The translations under genes were made by a program, and so were the position numbers. Below, piece after piece: positions 1 through 4,893 of a stretch of DNA of 6,179 bases (positions are counted from its first letter, which is position 1; each line of letters starts with the position of its first letter). A model generated the notes under the pieces. The model was not told the DNA's origin. It worked only from the letters and a program-made list of their open reading frames with translations, and ran no database searches. Source of the stretch: Acidobacteriota bacterium (GTDB lineage: Bacteria > Acidobacteriota > Blastocatellia > Pyrinomonadales > Pyrinomonadaceae); NCBI GenBank assembly GCA_024640445.1, contig JAHEEZ010000212.1, forward strand, positions 1-6,179, in the 5' to 3' direction.

Positions 1-2
1 AA

Positions 3-425
3 TTTGCGAAAGACTGGAAGAAAGGGACAGGCTGGAAAAAGAATGGAAAAGTGAACGTGACCGTCTCGCTTCCCTCGCTCGACCACCTGGATATCTCGGG
101 CGCGTCGAACGCAACCGTGACAGGGGTGAACACCGACAAGATCGACATCGACGTAAGTGGAGCATCATCGGTATCGATGGATGGCAACGTACGCGCGGCG
201 ACGATAGACATCAGCGGCGCCTCGAACCTGAAAGCTATCGGACTTAATGTGGATTCAGCGGAGATCGACGCCAGCGGCGCGAGTAGTGTGAAGCTGAGCG
301 TCGCAAGCGAACTGAGGGCGGACGCTTCGGGCGCGAGCAGCGTGTGCTACGGCGGAAATCCAACGGTCCAGAAGGACACAAGCGGTTCTTCTTCGGTTAA
401 GGGCGGCTGCGGCGTGATTCCGTAG
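3..425 (+). CDS. GIN-domain (DUF2807) secreted protein, C-terminal part
   Basis: This is the 3' end of a gene that begins before the window. The frame is open from base 3, so the GTG at 51 need not be the start. The visible 140 residues contain six copies of an S-G-[AS]-S motif (SGASN, SGASS and a final SGSSS) spaced about 15-23 residues apart, each followed by a short beta-strand-like stretch. This is the hallmark of the GIN domain (putative auto-transporter adhesin head, DUF2807), which folds as a right-handed beta-helix-like ladder. Members are usually exported and found at the cell surface or in the periplasm; their biochemical role is poorly known. The end, with a YGGNP segment then T-S-G-S-S-S-V, matches the usual close of the domain. 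The signal peptide would lie upstream and cannot be seen. A terminator follows directly. The family is confident; the function is not. Confidence 0.85.
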   Translation, partial: FAKDWKKGTGWKKNGKVNVTVSLPSLDHLDISGASNATVTGVNTDKIDIDVSGASSVSMDGNVRAATIDISGASNLKAIGLNVDSAEIDASGASSVKLSVASELRADASGASSVCYGGNPTVQKDTSGSSSVKGGCGVIP

Positions 426-458
426 GCGGATTAACCGCAGAGTACGCGGAGAGTCTTG

Positions 459-488
459 GGCGGGTTTTCGGACCCGCCATTTTTTTTG
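459..488 (+). terminator. Rho-independent terminator of the GIN-domain gene
   Basis: A perfect 7-bp stem, GGCGGGT (459-465) with ACCCGCC (472-478), has a 6-nt loop and is followed by an A and eight T (480-487). The T-tract lies on the + strand side, so it serves the rightward gene that ends 34 nt upstream. The terminator sits inside a copy of the dispersed CTCTGCG-type repeat (about 432-458 reads as its reverse complement). Confidence 0.85.
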
Positions 489-509
489 TTTTACTTGGCG
501 AAGTTCCTG

Positions 510-560
510 GTTTAGAGCAGGGCTCTGCCCTGCCACGCAGCGCGGAGCGCTGCTCTAAAC
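510..560. repeat. 51-nt palindromic element, three-way-junction fold
   Basis: An outer stem GTTTAGAG (510-517) pairs perfectly with CTCTAAAC (553-560). Inside are two perfect hairpins with 3-nt loops: CAGGGC-tct-GCCCTG (518-532) and CAGCGC-gga-GCGCTG (538-552), separated by 5 nt. Only 11 of 51 bases are unpaired. It lies between the convergent GIN and Spy-like genes, 13 nt past the stop of the latter, so in RNA it could act as a transcript end or stability element. Its form suggests a REP-like dispersed element; no second copy is present in the window. Confidence 0.75.
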
Positions 561-573
561 GGCTCACGGCTAA

Positions 574-1167
574 CTACTTACAGCCATTGTGCTTTTTCCA
601 CATCTCCGGATCGTGACCGGCGGGCATGTTCTTGCACGGATCGCCGGTGCCGTATCCGCGAAGCTGGTTGTATTTTGCGACTTGTTCCTTCGAGAGTATC
701 CCGGGCGTCTGCAGATGGGCTGAGAGATGCACAAATCGCAGGTCGCTTCTCACTTTCTCGATCTTTCCGAGCAGATCCTGCAGCTTCTTTTCATCGACGG
801 TACGTGACGCAAACGATTCATTCAGTTCGCGTTCGAGATCGATCAATCGGTTGCCAAGCGGAACCGCACTGCTTTCCATATCGTGAAACAACAACTGCAG
901 CTGCTTTTCCTGGTTCTTCGAAAGCCCGATCTCGCTTTTCATCTCGAGCAGATGGCTCGGACCCGGATAACCGTTCAACTCCGCCGCCTTCGCAAGGCCC
1001 CAGCCCTTTCCATTCTTCAGTTGATCGATGTCGTCCTGCGAAAGGCTCTTGATCTCCCGTGTTTCCTCTCCGGCATATTTGGAGATCTGCTGGGCCGAAA
1101 GCTGCGTGCAGCCGTTTGCGAGGAGCGCAGTGACGATGAATGCCAAAATTGCGAATGTTGTTTTCAT
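574..1167 (-). CDS. Spy/CpxP-like exported protein (LTxxQ type)
   Basis: Encodes 197 residues. The N-terminus is a typical export signal: Lys2, then a hydrophobic core over residues 4-17, then A-N-G-C with Cys20. This looks like a lipobox, but Asn at -2 is atypical, so lipidation is uncertain. The mature part is mostly helical and charged. It carries two motifs resembling the LTxxQ signature of Spy/CpxP periplasmic chaperones, LSKNQ near residue 83 and LSKEQ near 161, each starting a long amphipathic helix. Family members bind misfolded envelope proteins or take part in metal and envelope stress responses; that role here is an inference. The C-terminus has two Cys (C-K-N-M, and near the last residue) and several His/Met. 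The start chosen has GGAGG 7 nt upstream. The frame stays open for 92 more codons upstream, but that extension runs through the operator dyad and repeat DNA and has no signal peptide at its front. Confidence 0.75.
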   Translation of the reverse strand: MKTTFAILAFIVTALLANGCTQLSAQQISKYAGEETREIKSLSQDDIDQLKNGKGWGLAKAAELNGYPGPSHLLEMKSEIGLSKNQEKQLQLLFHDMESSAVPLGNRLIDLERELNESFASRTVDEKKLQDLLGKIEKVRSDLRFVHLSAHLQTPGILSKEQVAKYNQLRGYGTGDPCKNMPAGHDPEMWKKHNGCK

Positions 1168-1174
1168 ATGAATG

Positions 1175-1179
1175 CCTCC
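1175..1179 (-). promoter_or_regulatory. Ribosome binding site fixing the Spy-like start
   Basis: On the minus strand GGAGG stands 7 nt before the ATG at 1167-1165. This decides against the much longer open frame that reaches 1443. Confidence 0.8.
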
Positions 1180-1206
1180 GGTCGTAGAAATACCGTGTGA
1201 TCCTAG

Positions 1207-1232
1207 AGTATTCCCTGGAAACGAGGAATACT
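1207..1232. promoter_or_regulatory. Perfect dyad upstream of the Spy-like gene, probable operator
   Basis: AGTATTCC (1207-1214) and GGAATACT (1225-1232) are perfect inverted 8-mers separated by 10 nt. They lie 40-65 nt before the ATG of the leftward Spy-like gene, where a promoter is expected. The 18-nt centre-to-centre spacing would suit a dimeric regulator. The regulator is not identified. Alternatively it could form an RNA hairpin in the leader. Confidence 0.55.
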
Positions 1233-1270
1233 GCCTCTGAAGTTGTTTTGTCCGTGGATTAAGGGGAGGT

Positions 1271-1366
1271 GTAACCACTGAGAGCACGGGGTACAGAGAG
1301 AGGCTTTGGGCGTGTTTTGGGCCCGCCCTTTTTGTTTCTCTGCGTTCTCTGTGTACTCTGCGGTGA
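1271..1366. repeat. CTCTGCG-type dispersed repeat forming a long imperfect hairpin
   Basis: The right arm is three 9-mers in tandem: TTCTCTGCG (1336), TTCTCTGTG (1345) and TACTCTGCG (1354). The left arm (1271-1300) is an imperfect inverted copy, about 20 of 30 positions matching by eye. Between them is a terminator-like hairpin. The left arm plus hairpin closely resembles the stretch around 432-488, and the right arm resembles the starts of the repeats at 3276 and 3810. All copies are intergenic. Confidence 0.75.
1308..1333 (+). terminator. Terminator-like hairpin within the repeat, no gene to serve
   Basis: GGGCG (1308-1312) pairs with CGCCC (1324-1328), followed by TTTTT (1329-1333). It points rightward, but both neighbouring genes run leftward, so it has no obvious upstream + strand transcript. 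It is best read as part of the repeat element. Confidence 0.45.
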
Positions 1367-1378
1367 AGATTCTTGGCC

Positions 1379-1404
1379 GCGGATATTCGCGGATGAAGCG
1401 GATC
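1379..1404. repeat. Short GCGGAT tandem motif
   Basis: GCGGAT recurs at 1379, 1389 and 1398, a 9-10 nt period. It directly follows the CTCTGCG repeat, so the whole 1271-1404 block is composite repeat DNA. No gene was found between 1168 and 1478. The rest of that gap holds only the Spy-gene leader, a heptamer pair at 1438-1451, and a small TTGCC-ccc-GGCAA hairpin (1465-1477) just past the stop of the TPR gene. Confidence 0.55.
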
Positions 1405-1437
1405 AGGAATAGAGATAACCATGGAGGGTTCTTCATT

Positions 1438-1451
1438 GCTCAATGGTCAAT
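1438..1451. repeat. GGTCAAT-type heptamer pair
   Basis: GCTCAAT (1438-1444) and GGTCAAT (1445-1451) are adjacent 7-mers. A similar pair, GGTCATT-GGTCAAT, lies at 3669-3682. The inverted CATTG..CAATG core is shared by both sites. Confidence 0.45.
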
Positions 1452-1478
1452 CAAACCTGCCTTCTTGCCCCCGGCAAT

Positions 1479-3170
1479 TCACAGTCTTGAAGAGGTCAGC
1501 GTGATGTCCGCTTTCTGCCAGACGTAATCGAACTTCTTCTTGACTTCCGCCGCCTCGTCAGACTTGTTCTGCGCTTCCAGGCTCTTCATCAGGCCGTACA
1601 TAGACCAGCCGTTTCGGGGATAGATCTCAAGGTCCCTTCTGTAAACCGCTTCCGCCTTTGCGTTATCGCCGGATTCCAGGAGCGCCATCCCCAAAGACTG
1701 CCTTGTCGGATAATACCAGAACGGCGGTTCCGTATACGGCAAAGCATCCTGGCGATCGACCGCTGACTGGAACGCGCTGATCGCCGCCGGGTATTTCTTC
1801 TCCGCCATCGCTATCTCACCCTCGAGCAGTTTGTCCGCGATCTTCAGAAGGTCGCTCGCCGGGTAGTCGTTCTTGTCCAGGAAGCTGACCGTCACCGTCT
1901 TCATCGCTTTCGTGATCCCGGCGCGTTCGGCCTTCGCTTTCCCGATCTCGCCCTTTCGGCTGTACGCTACGCCGCGGGCGTAATTCCTGATCCCGTTCGA
2001 GTAATCAAAGTTCTCCGGGAATTCGGGCTCTTTAAGGACATCGTCCCACTTGCCGAACTGGACCAGGGCCTGGATAGGTATCGTCTTGAAGAATTCGACC
2101 GTCGGGAACTCTTTGATCATCTCGACCTTCACGTTCTTTGCCACCCTTCGCGCAGATTCGATCGCCAGCTTGCTGCGGCCTTCCATACTCGAAGCCGCCC
2201 AAAGGAAATGAATGTTGTGCGGATAGTACGCCGCCGGATAAAAACCCTGAGCGTTGCAAGCGGCGATGTAAGCCTCGTCCACGTTCGCCGCCCTGACATT
2301 CGCCTCCGAGGCGTCGTTGTACCGTCCGACGCGCCAGTAGATGTGCGCCGGCATATGAACAAGGTGGCCCGAACCGGGGACCAGATTCGCTAGCGTGTCC
2401 GCAGCCTTTTCAGCGCGGCCGGGATCTTTCGAAGCCTCGGCGGCGTGGATGTAAAGATGGAGCGCCAGCGGATGTTCGGGGCTTCGCTTCATTACCGCCT
2501 CAAGAGTGTCGAGCACTTCCGCCGTCTCCGGTTTTGCCCTTCCGTCGCCGAGCCAGTAATCCCAGGGCATCGTGTCCATCAGCGCTTCCGCGAAGAGCGT
2601 GGCCGCTTCGTCATCGTCCGGGTATTTCTTGTGGACCTCTCTCATCGCGTCGGCGTACGCCTTGTCAAGCGGCTCTCGCTCAGCCTTGATGTCCTCGGAG
2701 TATCGCTTCGAAAGCGCGTCGATGAGGTCCTGCTCGACCGGCGACGCGTTTCCTTTTCGGTCCAATGCCTTCTGCAGCGCCGCCCAGGCGTTCTTCTTTT
2801 CGTCGTCGGACATTATCGCCTTGCCGTTCGAAGTCACGTTGATGTTCGGTCCGGTCGCCAGCGCCTCTCCCCAGAAGCACATCGCACAGGTGTCATCGAG
2901 TTTCTGAGCAGCTTTGAAAGAGCGGATCGATTCGGCGTGATTGAACCCGAACGCAAGCACCATCGCCTGGTCGAAATACTTCTGGGCGTCCGGACTCTTG
3001 GTAGTGATCTTCCGCGAGAACCTGCCCATTCCCTCGAACAAAGGAGCTCCCGCTTTCTTCGCGAGCTCGTCATTTGCCTTCTTTGCCGAGTCGTCCTCAG
3101 CGATCTTTGTACCGTTGCAGGCAGAAAGGAACAGCAAAACAGCAGCAGCTAACAGAATAAGTTTTCTCAT
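1479..3170 (-). CDS. TPR-repeat lipoprotein, 563 residues
   Basis: The first 18 residues form a lipoprotein signal: basic M-R-K, a hydrophobic core, then a textbook L-S-A-C lipobox with Cys18. The product is probably anchored to a membrane, facing the periplasm or outside. The body is helical with TPR-like segments: residues 61-105 (YFDQAM...SFKAAQKL...CFWGEAL), about 211-262 (...HPLALHLYIHAAE...), 277-300, 395-420, 447-475, and a clear pair at 488-545 ending the protein. It belongs to a widespread family of TPR proteins in which the segments G-F-N-H-A-E-x-I-R-S-F, GPNIN and HLVHMPAHIYWRVGRY are strongly recurrent; I know no assigned function for them. Notable are C95-x-x-C98 and a cluster of His (233, 238, 242, 269, 272, 276, 318, 321), which could bind metal or haem-like cofactors, though TPR scaffolding is the safer reading. 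The ATG is preceded by only a weak AAAGG. The gene appears to be transcribed alone. Confidence 0.88.
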   Translation of the reverse strand: MRKLILLAAAVLLFLSACNGTKIAEDDSAKKANDELAKKAGAPLFEGMGRFSRKITTKSPDAQKYFDQAMVLAFGFNHAESIRSFKAAQKLDDTCAMCFWGEALATGPNINVTSNGKAIMSDDEKKNAWAALQKALDRKGNASPVEQDLIDALSKRYSEDIKAEREPLDKAYADAMREVHKKYPDDDEAATLFAEALMDTMPWDYWLGDGRAKPETAEVLDTLEAVMKRSPEHPLALHLYIHAAEASKDPGRAEKAADTLANLVPGSGHLVHMPAHIYWRVGRYNDASEANVRAANVDEAYIAACNAQGFYPAAYYPHNIHFLWAASSMEGRSKLAIESARRVAKNVKVEMIKEFPTVEFFKTIPIQALVQFGKWDDVLKEPEFPENFDYSNGIRNYARGVAYSRKGEIGKAKAERAGITKAMKTVTVSFLDKNDYPASDLLKIADKLLEGEIAMAEKKYPAAISAFQSAVDRQDALPYTEPPFWYYPTRQSLGMALLESGDNAKAEAVYRRDLEIYPRNGWSMYGLMKSLEAQNKSDEAAEVKKKFDYVWQKADITLTSSRL

Positions 3171-3197
3171 GATCTTGCACCTTTGGTTTTTCGGGCG

Positions 3198-3203
3198 AGT
3201 ATA
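3198..3203 (-). promoter_or_regulatory. Candidate -10 box of the TPR lipoprotein gene
   Basis: The minus strand reads TATACT, preceded by TTTTTGA, 28-33 nt before the ATG. No convincing -35 hexamer is seen at the usual spacing, so this is tentative. Confidence 0.35.
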
Positions 3204-3275
3204 TCAAAAACCTCTGGAATATTGGGACACGGTTCACGCCGGTCAAAATTCCTGGTCTTCCTTCGGTAGAGTTTT

Positions 3276-3350
3276 TTCTCTGCGCTCTCTGCGTCCCCTG
3301 CGGTCGAAGACTTCTTTTATGCCCCTCGCTACCGCTCGGGGTACCGAAGG
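3276..3350. repeat. Dispersed repeat, copy 1
   Basis: It begins with three tandem 9-mers (TTCTCTGCG, CTCTCTGCG, TCCCCTGCG) and continues through GTCGAAGACTTC to a core reading GCCCCTCGCTACCGCTCGGG and GTACCGAAGG. Bases 3294-3350 are identical to 3390-3446. Confidence 0.85.
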
Positions 3351-3354
3351 AGCC

Positions 3355-3375
3355 GGACAGGGACAAGCCCTGTCC
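3355..3375. repeat. Perfect 8-bp hairpin between the two repeat copies
   Basis: GGACAGGG (3355-3362) and CCCTGTCC (3368-3375) surround a 5-nt loop. No T-tract follows, so it is not an obvious terminator. It belongs to the 39-nt spacer between the 57-bp repeats. Confidence 0.6.
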
Positions 3376-3389
3376 CTACAACTCTCGCT

Positions 3390-3446
3390 TCCCCTGCGGT
3401 CGAAGACTTCTTTTATGCCCCTCGCTACCGCTCGGGGTACCGAAGG
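3390..3446. repeat. Dispersed repeat, copy 2 (exact 57-bp duplicate)
   Basis: Identical to 3294-3350 over 57 bp at a 96-bp offset. The 9-mer lead is truncated and replaced by a CTCTCGCT remnant. Perfect identity suggests a recent duplication or gene conversion. Confidence 0.88.
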
Positions 3447-3486
3447 CGGGCGGAATTGTCGGCGAAGGGGAAGGTAGACGTTAAGA

Positions 3487-3668
3487 ACTAGTGTCCAACT
3501 GTTTGTGACTTCAGCGGTCGCAATCGTCTTCCAGAATTAGACTTACGGCGATAATTATTCTTTTCGACTTCGAATAGTCCAATTGAAATCGAAAAATCAT
3601 TTTGTGGCTGTAAAGTTAATTATTTGAATCGTTTACAGCTGCAGAAAAAATCTTAACCGGACACAAGT
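3487..3668. mobile_element. AT-rich MITE-like segment with short terminal inverted repeats
   Basis: The ends ACTAGTGTCC (3487-3496) and GGACACAAGT (3659-3668) are inverted repeats matching at 9 of 10 positions. The 180 bases from 3481 are about 36% GC by hand count, clearly below the surroundings. Inside are two perfect dyads: TTTTCGA (3561-3567) with TCGAAAA (3589-3595), and GCTGTAAA (3607-3614) with TTTACAGC (3632-3639). No transposase frame fits in 182 bp and no target-site duplication is evident. It may be a non-autonomous element, an IS remnant or an unrelated structured RNA. I do not recognise the IS family. Confidence 0.4.
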
Positions 3669-3682
3669 GGTCATTGGTCAAT
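3669..3682. repeat. GGTCATT-GGTCAAT heptamer pair
   Basis: Two adjacent 7-mers abut the right end of the AT-rich segment and contain the dyad CATTG-gt-CAATG. They resemble the pair at 1438-1451 when that site is read on the other strand. Confidence 0.45.
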
Positions 3683-3690
3683 GAAGTGTC

Positions 3691-3786
3691 GCCGCTACGC
3701 GGCTCAGGAGGAATTTTGGCGGCCTTCACCCCGGGTTCCGCCTTCGGCTGCACCCGGGACTACCATCCGTCGCGCCGATGGCGCGA
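3691..3786. repeat. Chain of three perfect small hairpins
   Basis: GCCGC-tac-GCGGC (3691-3703); CCCGGGT (3730-3736) with ACCCGGG (3752-3758), which contains a nested GCC-ttc-GGC; and TCGCGCC-gat-GGCGCGA (3770-3786). The repeated use of 3-nt loops echoes the element at 510-560. No T-tract follows any of them. These look like REP-type palindromic units rather than terminators. Confidence 0.6.
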
Positions 3787-3809
3787 AGAGCGTTGGTCAC
3801 ATCCCAAAG

Positions 3810-3883
3810 ACCTCTGTGCACTCTGCGTGCTCTGCGGATAAAGACTTCTGTTATGCCCCTCGCTACCGCTCGGGGTACCGAAG
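3810..3883. repeat. Dispersed repeat, copy 3 (diverged)
   Basis: Three tandem 9-mers (ACCTCTGTG, CACTCTGCG, TGCTCTGCG) are followed by the same core as copies 1 and 2. It has about four substitutions in the GTCGAAGACTTCTTTT part and an unchanged core through GTACCGAAG. Same orientation as the other two copies. Confidence 0.82.
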
Positions 3884-3905
3884 TCGCGCCCACACGGACA
3901 TTCAC

Positions 3906-3961
3906 GTCTCCTGTCTCCTGTCTCCCGTCTCTTGTCTCCTCTTTTACTTTTTCCCTTTTAC
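3906..3961. repeat. Heptanucleotide array, GTCTCCT units
   Basis: Five contiguous 7-mers run from 3906 to 3940 (GTCTCCT, GTCTCCT, GTCTCCC, GTCTCTT, GTCTCCT). Three degenerate 7-mers continue in phase (CTTTTAC, TTTTTCC, CTTTTAC) to 3961. The unit is the reverse complement of the GGAGACA/G unit arrayed at 6073-6156. Confidence 0.8.
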
Positions 3962-3995
3962 TTCTTAATATAGTCGCGTCTTCATTCCCTAAACT

Positions 3996-4023
3996 TTCTG
4001 CAAAAGGGTGCGCGCGTTATTAA
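3996..4023 (+). promoter_or_regulatory. Tentative promoter of the sigma/HTH/peptidase operon
   Basis: TTCTGC (3996-4001) and TATTAA (4018-4023) are separated by 16 nt, a weak sigma-70-like pair. TAATAT at 3966-3971 is another possible -10. An ECF-type promoter cannot be excluded, which would fit a self-regulating sigma factor. Confidence 0.25.
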
Positions 4024-4026
4024 TGG

Positions 4027-4055
4027 GTCCGGGCATGGATTTACAGGTCCCGGAC
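4027..4055. promoter_or_regulatory. Perfect dyad before the operon, candidate autoregulatory operator
   Basis: GTCCGGG (4027-4033) and CCCGGAC (4049-4055) are perfect inverted 7-mers with a 15-nt spacer. The half-sites are 22 nt apart, about two helical turns, so a dimer could contact one face of the DNA. It lies 32 nt before the sigma-like start and just after the possible -10 box, a place where a bound repressor would block initiation. The XRE-type protein of the same operon is the natural candidate to bind it; that is inference. Confidence 0.5.
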
Positions 4056-4086
4056 GGTCTCTTTTATTCGCCGGGGAGGGCGTTTG

Positions 4087-4893
4087 ATGTCGGGCGACAG
4101 CGGCGAACATTTTAAGATCAGGCCTTTGACTCGTGTCGGTCCGAGAGGAGGTGTGCTCGAACGCCGGAAAGCGGTGTCCGCGCAGATCCGTTCGCTTAGC
4201 GGGCTTTCCTGGAACGAAATCACGTCACGCCTCGCGATTCCGAATCGGTCCGATCAGAACTATTTGAAGAATGAGACCCTCGTGCACCTCATTCGCGAGG
4301 CACTCTTGCAGAACCAGGATCCTGATCCGGACAGGTCGGCAGAAGGATTGGAAAACGCGCTGTTGGAGATGTACGAGGAGCTCCAGAGCAGGATGCAGAA
4401 ATATCTTAGAAAGTCGCGGTTCAAACCGCCGGAGATGCAGGACATCGGGGACTGGGAGAACAAAGTTCAGACTGTCATTATCGAGAAGCTGATGGATCTT
4501 GATACGGACAGGATCGATTTCGCCGAGGTCGGATTCTTCTCCTTCATCGCCCTTGAAGCCAGAACACAGCGCCGGCACTTCATCGGCGAGACTGAAAAAC
4601 GGGACGAGTTCATAGAGCTCGACCGGCCGAACGAAGAGGGACACGATTTTGAGCTCGTGTCTCGCGGTTTAACGACCGAAGAGTCCTTGATGCTGAGGGA
4701 AGGGATGCACGCCCTTCCGGAAAATTTGAGGCGGGCCGTTATCCTGTACCACTTTGACGGGTGGCAGATCGAAAGCCAGGACCCGGACGAACCAACGATC
4801 AGCCGGCTTTTCGGCGTCAGTTCGCGGACAATACGGAACTGGCTGAAAGAAGCCAAGCGAATTCTGGCCGAACATATTGGAGGAGAACGATGA
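4087..4893 (+). CDS. Sigma-70 family RNA polymerase sigma-like factor with extra N-terminal region
   Basis: Encodes 268 residues. Residues 208-265 form a clear sigma region 4: L-P-E-N-L-R-R-A-V-I-L-Y, then a helix-turn-helix with recognition segment F-G-V-S-S-R-T-I-R-N-W-L-K-E-A at 242-256. A 10-residue insert (about 226-236, W-Q-I-E-S-Q-D-P-D-E-P) separates the HTH helices from the preceding one, as I recall in a subgroup of ECF-like factors. Residues 89-178 resemble a diverged region 2: W123-E-N-K-V-Q, then E-K-L, F-F-S-F-I-A-L-E-A-R-T-Q-R-R. Residues 1-85 lie outside a minimal ECF factor and include a possible second HTH-like helix pair near 32-50. The ATG at 4087 has GGAGG (4075-4079) 7 nt upstream, so I prefer it to the TTG at 4084. 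Its stop overlaps the next start (ATGA). It probably directs RNA polymerase to a small regulon; target promoters are unknown. Confidence 0.8.
   Translation: MSGDSGEHFKIRPLTRVGPRGGVLERRKAVSAQIRSLSGLSWNEITSRLAIPNRSDQNYLKNETLVHLIREALLQNQDPDPDRSAEGLENALLEMYEELQSRMQKYLRKSRFKPPEMQDIGDWENKVQTVIIEKLMDLDTDRIDFAEVGFFSFIALEARTQRRHFIGETEKRDEFIELDRPNEEGHDFELVSRGLTTEESLMLREGMHALPENLRRAVILYHFDGWQIESQDPDEPTISRLFGVSSRTIRNWLKEAKRILAEHIGGER
4879..4892 (+). promoter_or_regulatory. Coupled ribosome site and ATGA overlap
   Basis: GGAGG (4879-4883) lies within the last codons of the sigma-like gene, 6 nt before the ATG at 4890. That ATG shares bases with the TGA stop at 4891-4893. This indicates translational coupling and sets the HTH gene start, rejecting the upstream-extended frame from 4761. 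Confidence 0.8.

Larger units (their letters stand above)
3171..4086. other. Gene-free interval of about 0.9 kb made of repeats
   Basis: No frame here shows a credible protein. The open frames that cross it (for example 2941-3477, 3681-3968 and 3778-4023 on +) translate the repeats themselves and lack a ribosome site or family resemblance. From left to right it holds the TPR gene promoter, two identical 57-bp repeats, an AT-rich MITE-like segment, a chain of small hairpins, a third repeat copy, a heptamer array and the operon control region. Each is listed separately. Confidence 0.7.

Noticed and set aside
1168..1443. 92-codon N-terminal extension of the Spy-like gene
   Set aside because: It crosses the operator dyad and repeat DNA, while the internal ATG at 1167 has a strong GGAGG and starts a signal peptide.
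2445..3152. 235-codon open frame on the + strand
   Set aside because: It is antisense to the TPR lipoprotein gene, Arg/Val-rich, and has no family resemblance. The minus-strand gene explains the region.
3294..3446. CRISPR-like pair of 57-bp repeats
   Set aside because: Only two copies at a 96-bp offset with a third diverged copy far away, no regular spacers and no cas genes.
2941..3477. 178-codon + frame spanning the TPR gene start and two repeat copies
   Set aside because: It translates the 57-bp repeat twice as the same peptide (KTSFMPLATARGTEG), which reflects repeat DNA rather than a gene.
3681..4023. Two + frames of 81-95 codons through the hairpins and heptamer array
   Set aside because: Low-complexity products of repeat DNA with no ribosome site.
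4761..4889. 43-codon upstream extension of the HTH gene
   Set aside because: It lies wholly inside the sigma-like gene in another frame; the coupled ATG at 4890 with GGAGG is the better start.
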